Source: JBOIBN01 sp050739575
GTDB lineage: Bacteria; Pseudomonadota; Gammaproteobacteria; JAKDMP01
Length of the DNA stretch: 6,516 nucleotides
Assembly: GCA_050739575.1 (NCBI GenBank)
Contig: JBOIBN010000110.1
Location: 1-6,516 of the forward strand
Direction: 5' to 3'
The notes under the pieces were generated by a model, which saw nothing but the letters and a program-made list of their open reading frames with translations, was not told the DNA's origin and made no database searches. Shown one piece after another: positions 1 through 6,145 of the stretch. Within the stretch, counting starts at the first letter, position 1; each line of letters starts with the position of its first letter. The translations under genes were made by a program, and so were the position numbers.

Positions 1-47
1 TCGCTGATGGATTCGGGCAGTTCGGGAACCTTGATTTCGATACTCAT
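1..47 (-). CDS. sucB: Dihydrolipoyllysine succinyltransferase (E2 of 2-oxoglutarate dehydrogenase), N-terminal fragment
   Basis: Only the first 15 complete codons are in the window; the gene continues past the left edge. They read MSIEIKVPELPESIS, the typical opening of the lipoyl domain of SucB, which carries succinyl groups between E1 and E3 in the cytoplasmic 2-oxoglutarate dehydrogenase complex of the TCA cycle. The ATG at 47-45 overlaps the sucA stop TGA at 46-44 (ATGA, 4 nt), and a GGAG at 56-53 sits 5 nt upstream inside the sucA coding end. Both facts point to translational coupling with sucA. The family call rests on this short opening plus the position directly after sucA, the usual order in sucAB operons. 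Confidence 0.85.
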   Translation of the reverse strand, partial: MSIEIKVPELPESIS

Positions 48-2884
48 TGCGACTCCATTCTTGTGACCTTGCCTTGTACGGCGCTGCGTTCTCCAAGGCC
101 GAGCGCCTCTTCGACCAGCGCGCGTTCCTCGGCCCGATGCTGACTGGCATAGCCGGTGGCCGCCGCCGCGGAGGCTTCGCGCCCGGCATAAATCAACGTC
201 TGACGCCGGGTAAGCGGCTCCTGCAGACGATGGCGAATCTGGTACCAGGCACCCTGATTCTCGGGCTCCTCCTGACACCAGACGACTTCGCGGGCATCGC
301 GATAGAGATTGATCTCCGCCGCATAAGCCTCGCGCGGAAAAGGATAAAGCTGCTCGATGCGAACGACCGCGACGTCGTCGGGACCATCGTCCTCGCCGCG
401 GCGCGCGAGCAGTTCGTAATAGACCTTGCCGCTGCAGAAAACTACGCGCCGCACCCGTTTCGGATCGAGTTGTTCGGTTTCGGGAATGACGAGCCGGAAG
501 CCGCCCGCCGACAGATCCTCGAGCGTGGAGGCGGCCAGCTTGTGGCGCAGCAGGCTTTTGGGCGACATGACGATGAGCGGCGCGCGGAAACGGCGCACGA
601 CCTGGCGGCGCAACAAGTGGAAAATCTGCGCGGCCGTGGTCGGCACGCAGACCTGCATGTTGTTCCCGGCGCAAAGTTGTAAATAGCGTTCGAGCCGCGC
701 CGAGGAATGTTCCGGCCCCGCGCCCTCGTAGCCGTGCGGGAGAAGCAGCACGAGCCCGCAGAAACGTCCCCATTTCGCCTCGCCGGAACTGATGAACTGG
801 TCTATCATCACCTGCGCGTTGTTGGCGAAATCGCCGTATTGCGCCTCCCACAACACCAGCGCCTTCGGCCGCGCTGTGGCGTAGCCGTATTCGAAGCCGA
901 CGACCGCCGCTTCGGAAAGGAGCGAGTCGTACACCATGAACGGCGCCTGGTCTTTGGATAAATGATTGAGCGGCGTCCAGGCCTTGCCCGTTTCGCTGTC
1001 GAAGTAGCTCGCGTGACGGTGGAAGAAAGTACCGCGCACCGTGTCCTGCCCCGTGAGGCGCACCGAAAAACCCTCGGTTACCAAGCTCGCATAGGCGAGA
1101 TTTTCCGCACAGCCCCAGTCGATCGGAACTTCTCCAGCCATCATCTTCCGCCGCTCGCTCACCACGCGCTCGGCGCGGCCGTGCAGCGTGAAGTCTTCGG
1201 GCTCGCTGAAGAGCTTGTCGCCGAGTTCGCGCAAGCGCTCCGCCGACACGCCGGTATCCACGTTCTGATCCCAGCTTTGGCCCTTGAACTCGCGCCAATC
1301 GGTCTGGGTAAACTCGCCCTGCACGCGCTTGAGCGTGGCCTCGTCCATAACGCGGCCTTCGTCGAGACCGGTGTTGTAGCGTTCGACGAGTGCGTCGGCA
1401 TCCTTCCCGGCGATGAGACCCGTTTTCTCCAGTTGTTCGGCGTACAGTTCGCGCGGCGTCGGATGGCTGCGGATCACCTGGTACATGCGCGGCTGGGTCA
1501 CGGCCGGCTCGTCGGCCTCGTTGTGACCTTGGCGACGGTAGCAGACGAGATCCACGAAGGCATCCTTGCCGAAGCGCTGGCGATAAGCGAAGGCGAGACG
1601 AATAGCCGCAAGCGCCGCTTCGGGATCGTCGCCGTTGACGTGCAGCACCGGCGCTTCGAGCATCTTTGCGACATCGGTGCTGTAGCAACTGGAGCGCGCG
1701 TCATCCAGATTGCTGATGGTGAATCCGATCTGGTTGTTCAGCACGATGTGCACGGTGCCGCCGGTGCCGAAGCCGCGGGTCTGCGACATCTGGAGCGTTT
1801 CCATCACTACGCCTTGGCCGGCGATCGAGGCATCGCCGTGTATCAGCACCGGCAACACGCGCGCGCCGCGCTCGTCGCCGGCGCGGTCCTGGCGCGCGCG
1901 CACCGAACCCTCGACCACCGGATCCACGGCTTCGAGATGCGAGGGATTGAAAGCCAGCACCAGATGCACCGGGCCGCCCGCGGTTTCGACGTCGGAGGAA
2001 TAGCCGAGATGGTATTTGACGTCGCCCGAATCGTAGCGATCGGTCTGTGCTGTCCCACCTTCGAACTCGGAGAAAATCTCCGTGGGCGACTTGCCGAGAA
2101 TGTTGACGAGCACGTTGAGTCGGCCCCGATGGGCCATGCCGATCACGATTTCCTTCACGCCGCTTTCGCCGGCGCGACGGAACAAATCGTTCAACACCGG
2201 GATCAGGGTATCGCCGCCTTCGAGCGAAAAACGTTTTTGGCCAACGAAGCGGCGATGCAGATACTTTTCCAGTCCCTCGGCGGCCGAGAGTTCGGCGAGC
2301 ACGAGACCCTGCTCCGCCTTGCTCAGTTCGATGTCGCCGTCGCCACCTTCGATGTGCTCGGCCAGCCAATGCCATTCGTCGGGATCGGATACATGGGTGA
2401 ACTCGATGGCGGTGTGCCCGCCGTAAACCTTGCGCATCGCGGCGAACAATTCGCCGAGAGGGCGCGAGTCGCGGCGCCCAGCCCAGTCCGTTTCGACCGG
2501 TTTGTCGAGATCGCCTTCGCCCAAGCCCTGCCCGGCGGGTTCGAGTTCGCCGATCTTCGGGATTTCCCGCAAATCCAGGGGATCGATGCGCGCCGTAAGG
2601 TGGCCGAGCAGCCGCCAGGCGTCGAGCAGACGCTGCCCCGCGCCGCCGTCGCCGCCGCCAGCTTGAATCGCGGCGCGCCGGGGAGCATGGGCGCGTGCGG
2701 CCAGTTCGGCCTCTACCGGCATGCGCGGGCGATCGCCACGCTCGCCGCTGCGATCGAAATAGCGCTGCCAGCCCTCGGAAACCGAACCCGGATCGGCCAG
2801 CCAAGCTTCGTAGAGGGATTCCACGAACGGCGCACTCCCGCCGTAAAGCGGCGAGGTCTGGGTGCGTTCGGTGATGCTTTTCAT
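44..2884 (-). CDS. sucA: 2-oxoglutarate dehydrogenase E1 component
   Basis: Complete 946-residue thiamine-diphosphate-dependent E1 subunit, close to the roughly 930 residues usual for SucA. It decarboxylates 2-oxoglutarate and succinylates the lipoyl group of SucB in the TCA cycle. The N-terminal segment (SPLYGG at 11-16, then a PFVESLYEAWLADP stretch at 19-32) is the SucA-type E2-binding region. The first catalytic part has HRGRLN at 252-257, SHLEAVDP at 315-322, the ThDP/metal motif GDASIAGQG at 350-358 continuing to NNQIGFT at 383-389, and GHNEADEP at 453-460. The transketolase-like second part has LWEAQYGDFANNAQ at 678-691 and HGYEGAGPEHSS at 717-728. The C-terminus carries GREASAAAATG at 901-911. 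The ATG at 2884 gives the expected SucA N-terminus, although I see no strong Shine-Dalgarno before it. The gene overlaps sucB by 4 nt. No frameshift or missing motif is visible. Confidence 0.97.
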   Translation of the reverse strand: MKSITERTQTSPLYGGSAPFVESLYEAWLADPGSVSEGWQRYFDRSGERGDRPRMPVEAELAARAHAPRRAAIQAGGGDGGAGQRLLDAWRLLGHLTARIDPLDLREIPKIGELEPAGQGLGEGDLDKPVETDWAGRRDSRPLGELFAAMRKVYGGHTAIEFTHVSDPDEWHWLAEHIEGGDGDIELSKAEQGLVLAELSAAEGLEKYLHRRFVGQKRFSLEGGDTLIPVLNDLFRRAGESGVKEIVIGMAHRGRLNVLVNILGKSPTEIFSEFEGGTAQTDRYDSGDVKYHLGYSSDVETAGGPVHLVLAFNPSHLEAVDPVVEGSVRARQDRAGDERGARVLPVLIHGDASIAGQGVVMETLQMSQTRGFGTGGTVHIVLNNQIGFTISNLDDARSSCYSTDVAKMLEAPVLHVNGDDPEAALAAIRLAFAYRQRFGKDAFVDLVCYRRQGHNEADEPAVTQPRMYQVIRSHPTPRELYAEQLEKTGLIAGKDADALVERYNTGLDEGRVMDEATLKRVQGEFTQTDWREFKGQSWDQNVDTGVSAERLRELGDKLFSEPEDFTLHGRAERVVSERRKMMAGEVPIDWGCAENLAYASLVTEGFSVRLTGQDTVRGTFFHRHASYFDSETGKAWTPLNHLSKDQAPFMVYDSLLSEAAVVGFEYGYATARPKALVLWEAQYGDFANNAQVMIDQFISSGEAKWGRFCGLVLLLPHGYEGAGPEHSSARLERYLQLCAGNNMQVCVPTTAAQIFHLLRRQVVRRFRAPLIVMSPKSLLRHKLAASTLEDLSAGGFRLVIPETEQLDPKRVRRVVFCSGKVYYELLARRGEDDGPDDVAVVRIEQLYPFPREAYAAEINLYRDAREVVWCQEEPENQGAWYQIRHRLQEPLTRRQTLIYAGREASAAAATGYASQHRAEERALVEEALGLGERSAVQGKVTRMESQ

Positions 2885-3047
2885 GGATTCGGGTCAAAAC
2901 CTGTCAAGGCGCGGCAGTCGGGCGCCGGATTCAGCCAGGGAAAACCAAAAAATACGGGCATCCCGCGCCAACTGCTTATTTTAACGGATAGCCTCTTAGA
3001 AACATCAGCCGGCTGCAAAGTAACGACTTTGGAAGGGGGGCACGGCC
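2885..3047. other. Divergent intergenic region between sucA and the tandem small ORFs
   Basis: Non-coding spacer that should hold the sucAB promoter (leftward) and any promoter for the small ORFs (rightward). On the minus strand a TAAAAT resembling a -10 box lies at 2983-2978, about 95 nt before sucA, but no convincing -35 lies 16-18 nt upstream of it. On the plus strand there is a CAGCCGGCTG palindrome (3006-3015) and a small hairpin CAAAGT/ACTTTG (3016-3021 with 3026-3031). A purine-rich GGAAGGGGGG (3031-3040) follows and can serve as ribosome-binding site for the ORF at 3048. No operator of a known regulator was recognised. Confidence 0.4.
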
Positions 3048-3119
3048 ATGTCACCGGCAAGTCATTGCCGGGTCATCCTCGTTCCCTATCGTATGCGTCT
3101 AATCCACATCGGAGAATAA
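3048..3119 (+). CDS. Possible 23-residue leader peptide
   Basis: Short ATG-to-TAA frame starting MSPASHCRVI and ending RLIHIGE. It is not a recognised family and could be chance. In its favour, a very strong Shine-Dalgarno-like run (GGAAGGGGGG, 3031-3040) lies 7 nt before the ATG. Its last codons (GGA GAA TAA) also contain the Shine-Dalgarno of the next ORF, whose ATG is only 2 nt after this stop, an arrangement that suggests coupling. A perfect 7-bp hairpin, CCGGCAA/TTGCCGG with loop GTCA (3054-3060 with 3065-3071), begins 3 nt after the start codon and could hinder early translation. No run of regulatory codons is visible, so it is not an obvious amino-acid attenuator peptide. Confidence 0.35.
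   Translation: MSPASHCRVILVPYRMRLIHIGE
3054..3071 (+). promoter_or_regulatory. Hairpin at the start of the small-ORF leader
   Basis: Perfect inverted repeat CCGGCAA-GTCA-TTGCCGG, 7 bp with a 4-nt loop, beginning 3 nt after the ATG at 3048. No T-run follows on either strand, so it is not an intrinsic terminator. It may shape translation of the leader ORF or be a protein-binding palindrome. The role is unknown. Confidence 0.35.
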
Positions 3120-3121
3120 CT

Positions 3122-3292
3122 ATGCGCTTCGTAATTACAAACTTTTGGCCGCAGACCACGATGGATACCCGGCGTCGGTTGCGCCCGACACCTTCGCGAC
3201 GCACGCGGCCCGCGGAACCTGAACGCGCGCCGACCGCCCCGGCCGCACCGTCCCGCGTACCAGAACCGGAGCCGCTGCGAAAGGCCGCCTGA
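3122..3292 (+). CDS. Hypothetical 56-residue proline/arginine-rich small protein
   Basis: Unrecognised small protein. The N-terminus MRFVITNFWP is weakly hydrophobic. The rest is low-complexity, with about 11 prolines and 11 arginines in 56 residues, RRR at 17-19 and the C-terminus EPEPLRKAA, so it is probably basic and intrinsically disordered. No signal peptide or membrane segment is visible. The start is supported by GGAG at 3111-3114, 7 nt before the ATG, and codon third positions are GC-rich as expected for a real gene here. It lies 2 nt downstream of the candidate leader peptide, diverges from sucA and converges on yihY with a 29-nt gap. The frame is also open for a long way upstream antisense to sucA, but that extension is a shadow; the Shine-Dalgarno favours 3122. 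No function is proposed. Confidence 0.5.
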   Translation: MRFVITNFWPQTTMDTRRRLRPTPSRRTRPAEPERAPTAPAAPSRVPEPEPLRKAA

Positions 3293-3321
3293 CGGCAAAA
3301 GCGGAATCCGTTCGGCCCGAG

Positions 3322-4224
3322 CTAATCGCTGATGTCCTGTTCTGTCTGCCGCTCCGTTTCGATGTTGAATTCGGCGCCCAGCAGAAAAACGAACGCGGTC
3401 AGGAAAAACCAAATCTGCAGCACCACCAGGATGCCCAGCGAACCATAGACGCTGCCGAAATTGCTGAAGTGCGTGACGTAGAACGACAGACCGACCGAAG
3501 CGGCCAGCCACAGCAACGTGGCCACCATCGAACCCACGCTCAGCCATTCCCAGCGCGGCTGCTTGTGGCTGGGACCGAAACGATACAGCACCGTCATACT
3601 GACGAGCGCGGTCACGGTGATCAGTACCCAGCGCACGGCCCGGATCAGCAGATCGACCATCGGCGTATGCGGACCGAGCCAGCTCAACACAAACGGCGTA
3701 CCGACGACGAGCAGCAAGGCTACGATCCAGAACAGCAGTGCACCCACGGCGAGCGCGGTCGCCGTCGCTACCAGTGCCAGAAAGCTCCGGCGTTCCGTTT
3801 CGTCATAGACGATATTGAGCGCGCTGATGATTCCCATCATGCCGCGGACGGACACCCACAAGGCGACCGCGACGCTCAGTACGATGCCGAAACCCAGTGC
3901 AAGACCGGAATGCTGTGCGATTCCGTGTAGATTATTTCCGAGTGTCTTCACAAGCCCCGGCGGCACCACCGATCCCAGAGCATGCAACTAATGTTGCAGC
4001 TCTTGCGGCGAGGTCACCAAGCCGTAGAGCGAGATCAGCGCGGAGAGTGTCGGAAGTAGCGCGAAGATCGCGAGAAAGGCTACGCCTGCGGCGGCGAGAA
4101 AGATGTGATCGCGCCACATTTCGTGGCTTATCCGCCGAAGGATGTCCAGCCAACCGCGCGGCGGAATCCGCCAGGGATACAGCGCGCGGGCGCCGCGACC
4201 AATCAACGACTTTTTATCAGACAC
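3322..4224 (-). pseudogene. YihY/virulence factor BrkB family inner-membrane protein, interrupted by an amber codon
   Basis: One uninterrupted frame of 300 codons, except for TAG at codon 79 (3990-3988). Both sides are clearly the same family. Codons 1-78 carry the cytoplasmic N-terminus (PPRGWLDILRR) and the first membrane segment (about 43-70, with FALLP at 54-58). Codons 80-300 carry segments near 107-128, 148-175, 195-214, 229-250 and 260-284, with the family patterns LNIVYDE (136-142), YRFGPS (214-219), GSVYGSLG (257-264) and LLGAEFN (281-287). Without the stop the protein would have the usual length of this six-helix family, whose function is still unclear. The start is a GTG at 4224 without a good Shine-Dalgarno. 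The native stop is another TAG at 3324-3322. Possible explanations are a recent CAG-to-TAG mutation, a sequencing error, readthrough or suppression, or reinitiation at the TTG immediately after the stop. Confidence 0.85.
3988..3990 (-). other. In-frame amber codon splitting yihY/brkB
   Basis: The minus-strand context reads CTG CAA CAT TAG TTG CAT GCT: the frame before and after is identical, so this is a point nonsense change and not a frameshift. Homologues commonly have glutamine-rich sequence near here, which makes CAG-to-TAG the simplest origin. The next codon is TTG, a possible but weak restart. Confidence 0.85.
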
Positions 4225-4298
4225 GAAAGGATTATTGCACAGCCGGGTCCGCGCTCCGGTCGCAAGTGTTACATCCTCGTGAGCAAGTCCGGGCTATA

Positions 4299-4390
4299 CC
4301 GGACATTGAGCTATCGCTTGCCAATGAATTTACGAATAATCAATGCCGCCGCATAATTCATGCGTTCACTTTTTCGAGGCCAGCTCACTC
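4299..4390. repeat. Diverged intergenic repeat, copy A
   Basis: Non-coding segment that aligns without gaps to 5808-5899 at a constant offset of 1509 nt. By my hand count 60 of 92 positions are identical. Fully shared blocks include CCGGACAT (4299-4306), CTATCGCT (4311-4318), AATTCATG (4355-4362), CGAG (4375-4378) and GCTCAC (4383-4388). The 32 mismatches fall 11/11/10 over the three codon positions, which argues against a protein-coding origin. Weaker similarity may extend left to about 4280 and right to about 4418. A perfect hairpin GTCCGG/CCGGAC (4287-4292 with 4299-4304) overlaps the left edge. At the right, GCTCA/TGAGC (4383-4387 with 4391-4395) is nested in TCGAG/CTCGA (4374-4378 with 4407-4411). 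Confidence 0.7.
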
Positions 4391-4410
4391 TGAGCCCATT
4401 GACACACTCG

Positions 4411-4442
4411 ATCAAGGCCCGCTTTGGCGGGCTTTGATTTTT
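4411..4442 (+). terminator. Rho-independent terminator, plus strand
   Basis: A 12-bp stem, ATCAAGGCCCGC (4411-4422) pairing with GCGGGCTTTGAT (4427-4438) with a single G-U pair, closed by a TTTG loop and followed by a T-run (4438-4442). On the minus strand no T-run follows the stem, so it acts rightward. No plus-strand gene lies directly upstream. Confidence 0.85.
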
Positions 4443-4647
4443 AGGTTGCGTTGCATCGAATCATCGAGGCTGCCCGATCGAACCTTCTCGGGCACAAACG
4501 TGTTAAATTGCGCTTAAATATTGCACCTATTCGTAAATCGCACGGACACAGGCCGAAAACAAGCCGCTCCTTATCACTTCTCGCTTTTACTCTTGCCCTC
4601 TCCGTCCTGTGCCATTCCCGAGCCGTTACGCAAAGAGGAAAGTGATC
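4443..4647 (+). other. Upstream region of the hydrolase gene
   Basis: No gene seen. It holds a 7-bp hairpin TGCCCGA/TCGGGCA (4471-4477 with 4488-4494). An AT-rich patch with two near-identical TTAAAT-TGCRC units (4503-4513 and 4514-4526) follows and is the most likely promoter area, though no box pair with good spacing stands out. The ribosome-binding site AGAGGA (4634-4639) ends 8 nt before the hydrolase ATG. Confidence 0.4.
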
Positions 4648-5754
4648 ATGCCGGCAAGAAATGCATTATTTGCGATAGGAGCCGGGTTCTTGTGCGCACT
4701 CCTCTGGGCCTGCTGCGGCGGGGAGGGAAGTGCTGCACAGCTTTCGCAGACTCCGGCCACCACGCCGCAGCACACCTATAATCCCTGTCCCGGTAAGGGA
4801 AATTTCACTTGGGAAGGACCGTTCTATGCACAAGCGGTCACGTTCCCTTCGATACCACTCGGGGAAACGCCGCCCTACTATGATCCTTCCACGCTGCCGC
4901 CCACTTTCAGCGGCACGATCCTGCGGCCCGCCGATACCCGAACCTATCGAGGCCCGCGGCCGGCCGTGGTTCTGCAGCACGGCCACAATGGAAACCAATG
5001 CAGTCTGTGGTACATGGCGCGGGCGCTTGCGGGCGCCGGATTCGTCGCCATCGTGTACACCCAGCCTTACAACGTCATCCCCGACACGCTGGGCGTGGAC
5101 TTCGATGCGGTCGTGAGCGCCATTGATTTTCTCGGCTCGGCGCAAAACCCCTTTTACCGCTACACCAACCCGGCGGTGATCGGAATCGTCGGCTACTCCG
5201 AAGGCTCCTCGGCGGCCAGTTACGTGCCGAGCCTGCCGGAGGCTTACGCCGTACACGCGGTCGCGGCGTTGGACAACCTCAAGCACTGGCTCGCGGGCGA
5301 TGCCGGTGCAGCCGGACAGGGATGCGTGCCGCCCGCGCAGTATCCGACGACGCCGCTCGTGCCGGCGCTCGGCTTCGCCATGGATGAGGTCTGCCCGGAC
5401 AACCCGCAAAACGACGGGGCGGACATCAAGGAAACCGGATGGAGCTGGTGGCGCGACAACCAGATTCCCTCGGTAGAACTGGTCATGCAGGGTTACGCGC
5501 ACGCCACCTTCGGCGACGGCGTCAACGGCGGGAGCAGCAATCAGTTGCAGACACTCGCCTACTTCGTGGAGGCCTGGTTCGACCGCTGGCTGAACGACGA
5601 CTTCGACGCCGACCAGCAGCTGCTCGCCTGCACGGTCAAGGGCTATGATGTCGCCGCCGTGCTGAGCCAGACTTTCCTGTCGGGGGTGTACCTGACCGAA
5701 GCGAACGTCAATACATCGGACTACGCAACCTACCTGACTCAGAACTGCCCATAG
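4648..5754 (+). CDS. Secreted alpha/beta hydrolase, probable lipoprotein
   Basis: 368-residue exported hydrolase. The N-terminus has a short charged part (MPARN), a hydrophobic core and LLWAC (18-22), a lipobox-like end with Cys22; Trp at -2 is unusual, so plain signal-peptidase I export is possible. The mature part has the alpha/beta-hydrolase order: a VVLQHGHNG strand and oxyanion loop (107-115), the nucleophile elbow GYSEG (182-186, Ser184), a likely acid in FAMDEVCPD (Asp246 preferred, Asp251 possible) and a likely His284 in GYAHATF. Spacing resembles dienelactone-hydrolase, chlorophyllase or cutinase-like esterases; the substrate cannot be read from sequence. Several cysteines (47, 118, 226, 249, 328, 367) would suit periplasmic disulfides. 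I chose ATG 4648 over the in-frame GTG at 4609 because it has a good Shine-Dalgarno and gives a proper signal peptide. It is a single gene, bracketed by the two intergenic repeat copies. Confidence 0.85.
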   Translation: MPARNALFAIGAGFLCALLWACCGGEGSAAQLSQTPATTPQHTYNPCPGKGNFTWEGPFYAQAVTFPSIPLGETPPYYDPSTLPPTFSGTILRPADTRTYRGPRPAVVLQHGHNGNQCSLWYMARALAGAGFVAIVYTQPYNVIPDTLGVDFDAVVSAIDFLGSAQNPFYRYTNPAVIGIVGYSEGSSAASYVPSLPEAYAVHAVAALDNLKHWLAGDAGAAGQGCVPPAQYPTTPLVPALGFAMDEVCPDNPQNDGADIKETGWSWWRDNQIPSVELVMQGYAHATFGDGVNGGSSNQLQTLAYFVEAWFDRWLNDDFDADQQLLACTVKGYDVAAVLSQTFLSGVYLTEANVNTSDYATYLTQNCP

Positions 5755-6085
5755 ATGGCGGTTCTCTCCAACCGCTCGCTCAATCTGTTCGACAGCAGCA
5801 CAGCTACCCGGACATCGGACTATCGCTACCGATCAATTTTGAAAGGATTAAATGTTGCGCCTCAATTCATGTGTCCGTTTTTGCGAGACTGGCTCACACA
5901 GCCTCTCGCCAAGGCGTGTGCCAAAGGGGACCGTGAACTGGCAATGCTGCGCTGATCGTCTCAGGAATAAGGCGTGACAGGAGTCCCCTTGCTCGCCCGA
6001 AAACATCTATAAGCTGAAAGGCTCCCTCCGGCTGCGCATTTCCGCTTCTGAATCCCGCCGAGAGCCCGGATTGACGGGCGAACGC
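5755..6085. other. Non-coding spacer between hydrolase and dxs promoter
   Basis: No credible gene. A 66-codon frame opens with ATG directly after the hydrolase stop but has no ribosome-binding site of its own and consists largely of repeat copy B. A GCGGTT/AACCGC hairpin (5758-5763 with 5770-5775) lies just after the hydrolase stop but lacks a T-run. A TATAAG (6008-6013) has no matching -35. Apart from repeat copy B I see nothing functional. Confidence 0.45.
5808..5899. repeat. Diverged intergenic repeat, copy B
   Basis: Partner of 4299-4390, in the same orientation and ungapped over 92 nt. Shared blocks are CCGGACAT (5808-5815), CTATCGCT (5820-5827), AATTCATG (5864-5871), CGAG (5884-5887) and GCTCAC (5892-5897). 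The right end folds into GCGAGA/TCTCGC (5883-5888 with 5904-5909) around GGCT/AGCC (5891-5894 with 5900-5903, loop CACAC). This matches the nested stem of copy A despite a different loop length. Unlike copy A, no terminator follows. It ends about 250 nt before dxs, much as copy A ends about 260 nt before the hydrolase gene. Confidence 0.7.
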
Positions 6086-6114
6086 TTGAATCGGCCCGGC
6101 AAGACCGCGATAAT
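6086..6114 (+). promoter_or_regulatory. Probable sigma70-type promoter of dxs
   Basis: TTGAAT (6086-6091) and GATAAT (6109-6114) are separated by exactly 17 nt, matching four of six and five of six consensus positions. Transcription would start near 6121, leaving a leader of about 25 nt before the dxs start at 6146. A TTGACG at 6071-6076 is closer to the -35 consensus but has no -10 at the right distance. Confidence 0.55.
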
Positions 6115-6145
6115 GGGAGCCCTCCCGTAACTCTAGGCCGCGTCG

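Larger units (their letters stand above)
4287..4442 (+). ncRNA. Candidate small RNA ending at the orphan terminator
   Basis: Tentative. A strong plus-strand terminator ends here although the nearest gene on its left is on the minus strand, so some plus-strand transcript must begin between roughly 4225 and 4410 if the terminator is used. The interval contains repeat copy A and several hairpins: GTCCGG/CCGGAC at 4287-4304, CGCAT/ATGCG at 4350-4364, and the nested stem at 4374-4411. I found no clear promoter and no long plus-strand frame with a ribosome-binding site. The left boundary is a guess set at the first hairpin. The alternative is a leader or attenuator of the hydrolase gene 206 nt downstream. 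Confidence 0.3.

Noticed and set aside
1701..2897. 398-codon minus-strand frame overlapping sucA
   Set aside because: Arg-rich low-complexity translation in another frame of sucA, whose own frame shows all E1 motifs.
962..3292. 776-codon plus-strand frame opposite sucA
   Set aside because: It is a shadow of the GC-rich sucA frame with no recognisable protein family. Only its last 56 codons, with their own Shine-Dalgarno, are kept as a candidate gene.
3322..3987. A separate gene starting at TTG 3987
   Set aside because: It begins in the middle of the YihY/BrkB fold, directly after an in-frame TAG and without a ribosome-binding site, so it is the second part of the interrupted gene.
4666..5502. 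278-codon minus-strand frame antisense to the hydrolase
   Set aside because: Shadow frame with no family features; the plus strand has a signal peptide and hydrolase motifs.
5758..5775. Hairpin after the hydrolase stop as a terminator
   Set aside because: Only 6 bp with a 6-nt loop and no T-run, so it is not a convincing intrinsic terminator.
5713..5822. 11-nt direct repeat ACATCGGACTA at 5713-5723 and 5812-5822
   Set aside because: Matches of this length are expected by chance in a window this size, and similarity does not continue outside it.
5755..5955. 66-codon plus-strand ORF right after the hydrolase
   Set aside because: No ribosome-binding site, and it is made mostly of repeat copy B, whose divergence from copy A shows no coding periodicity.
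6071..6076. TTGACG as the dxs -35 box
   Set aside because: No -10 sequence at 16-18 nt; the TTGAAT/GATAAT pair downstream has exact 17-nt spacing.
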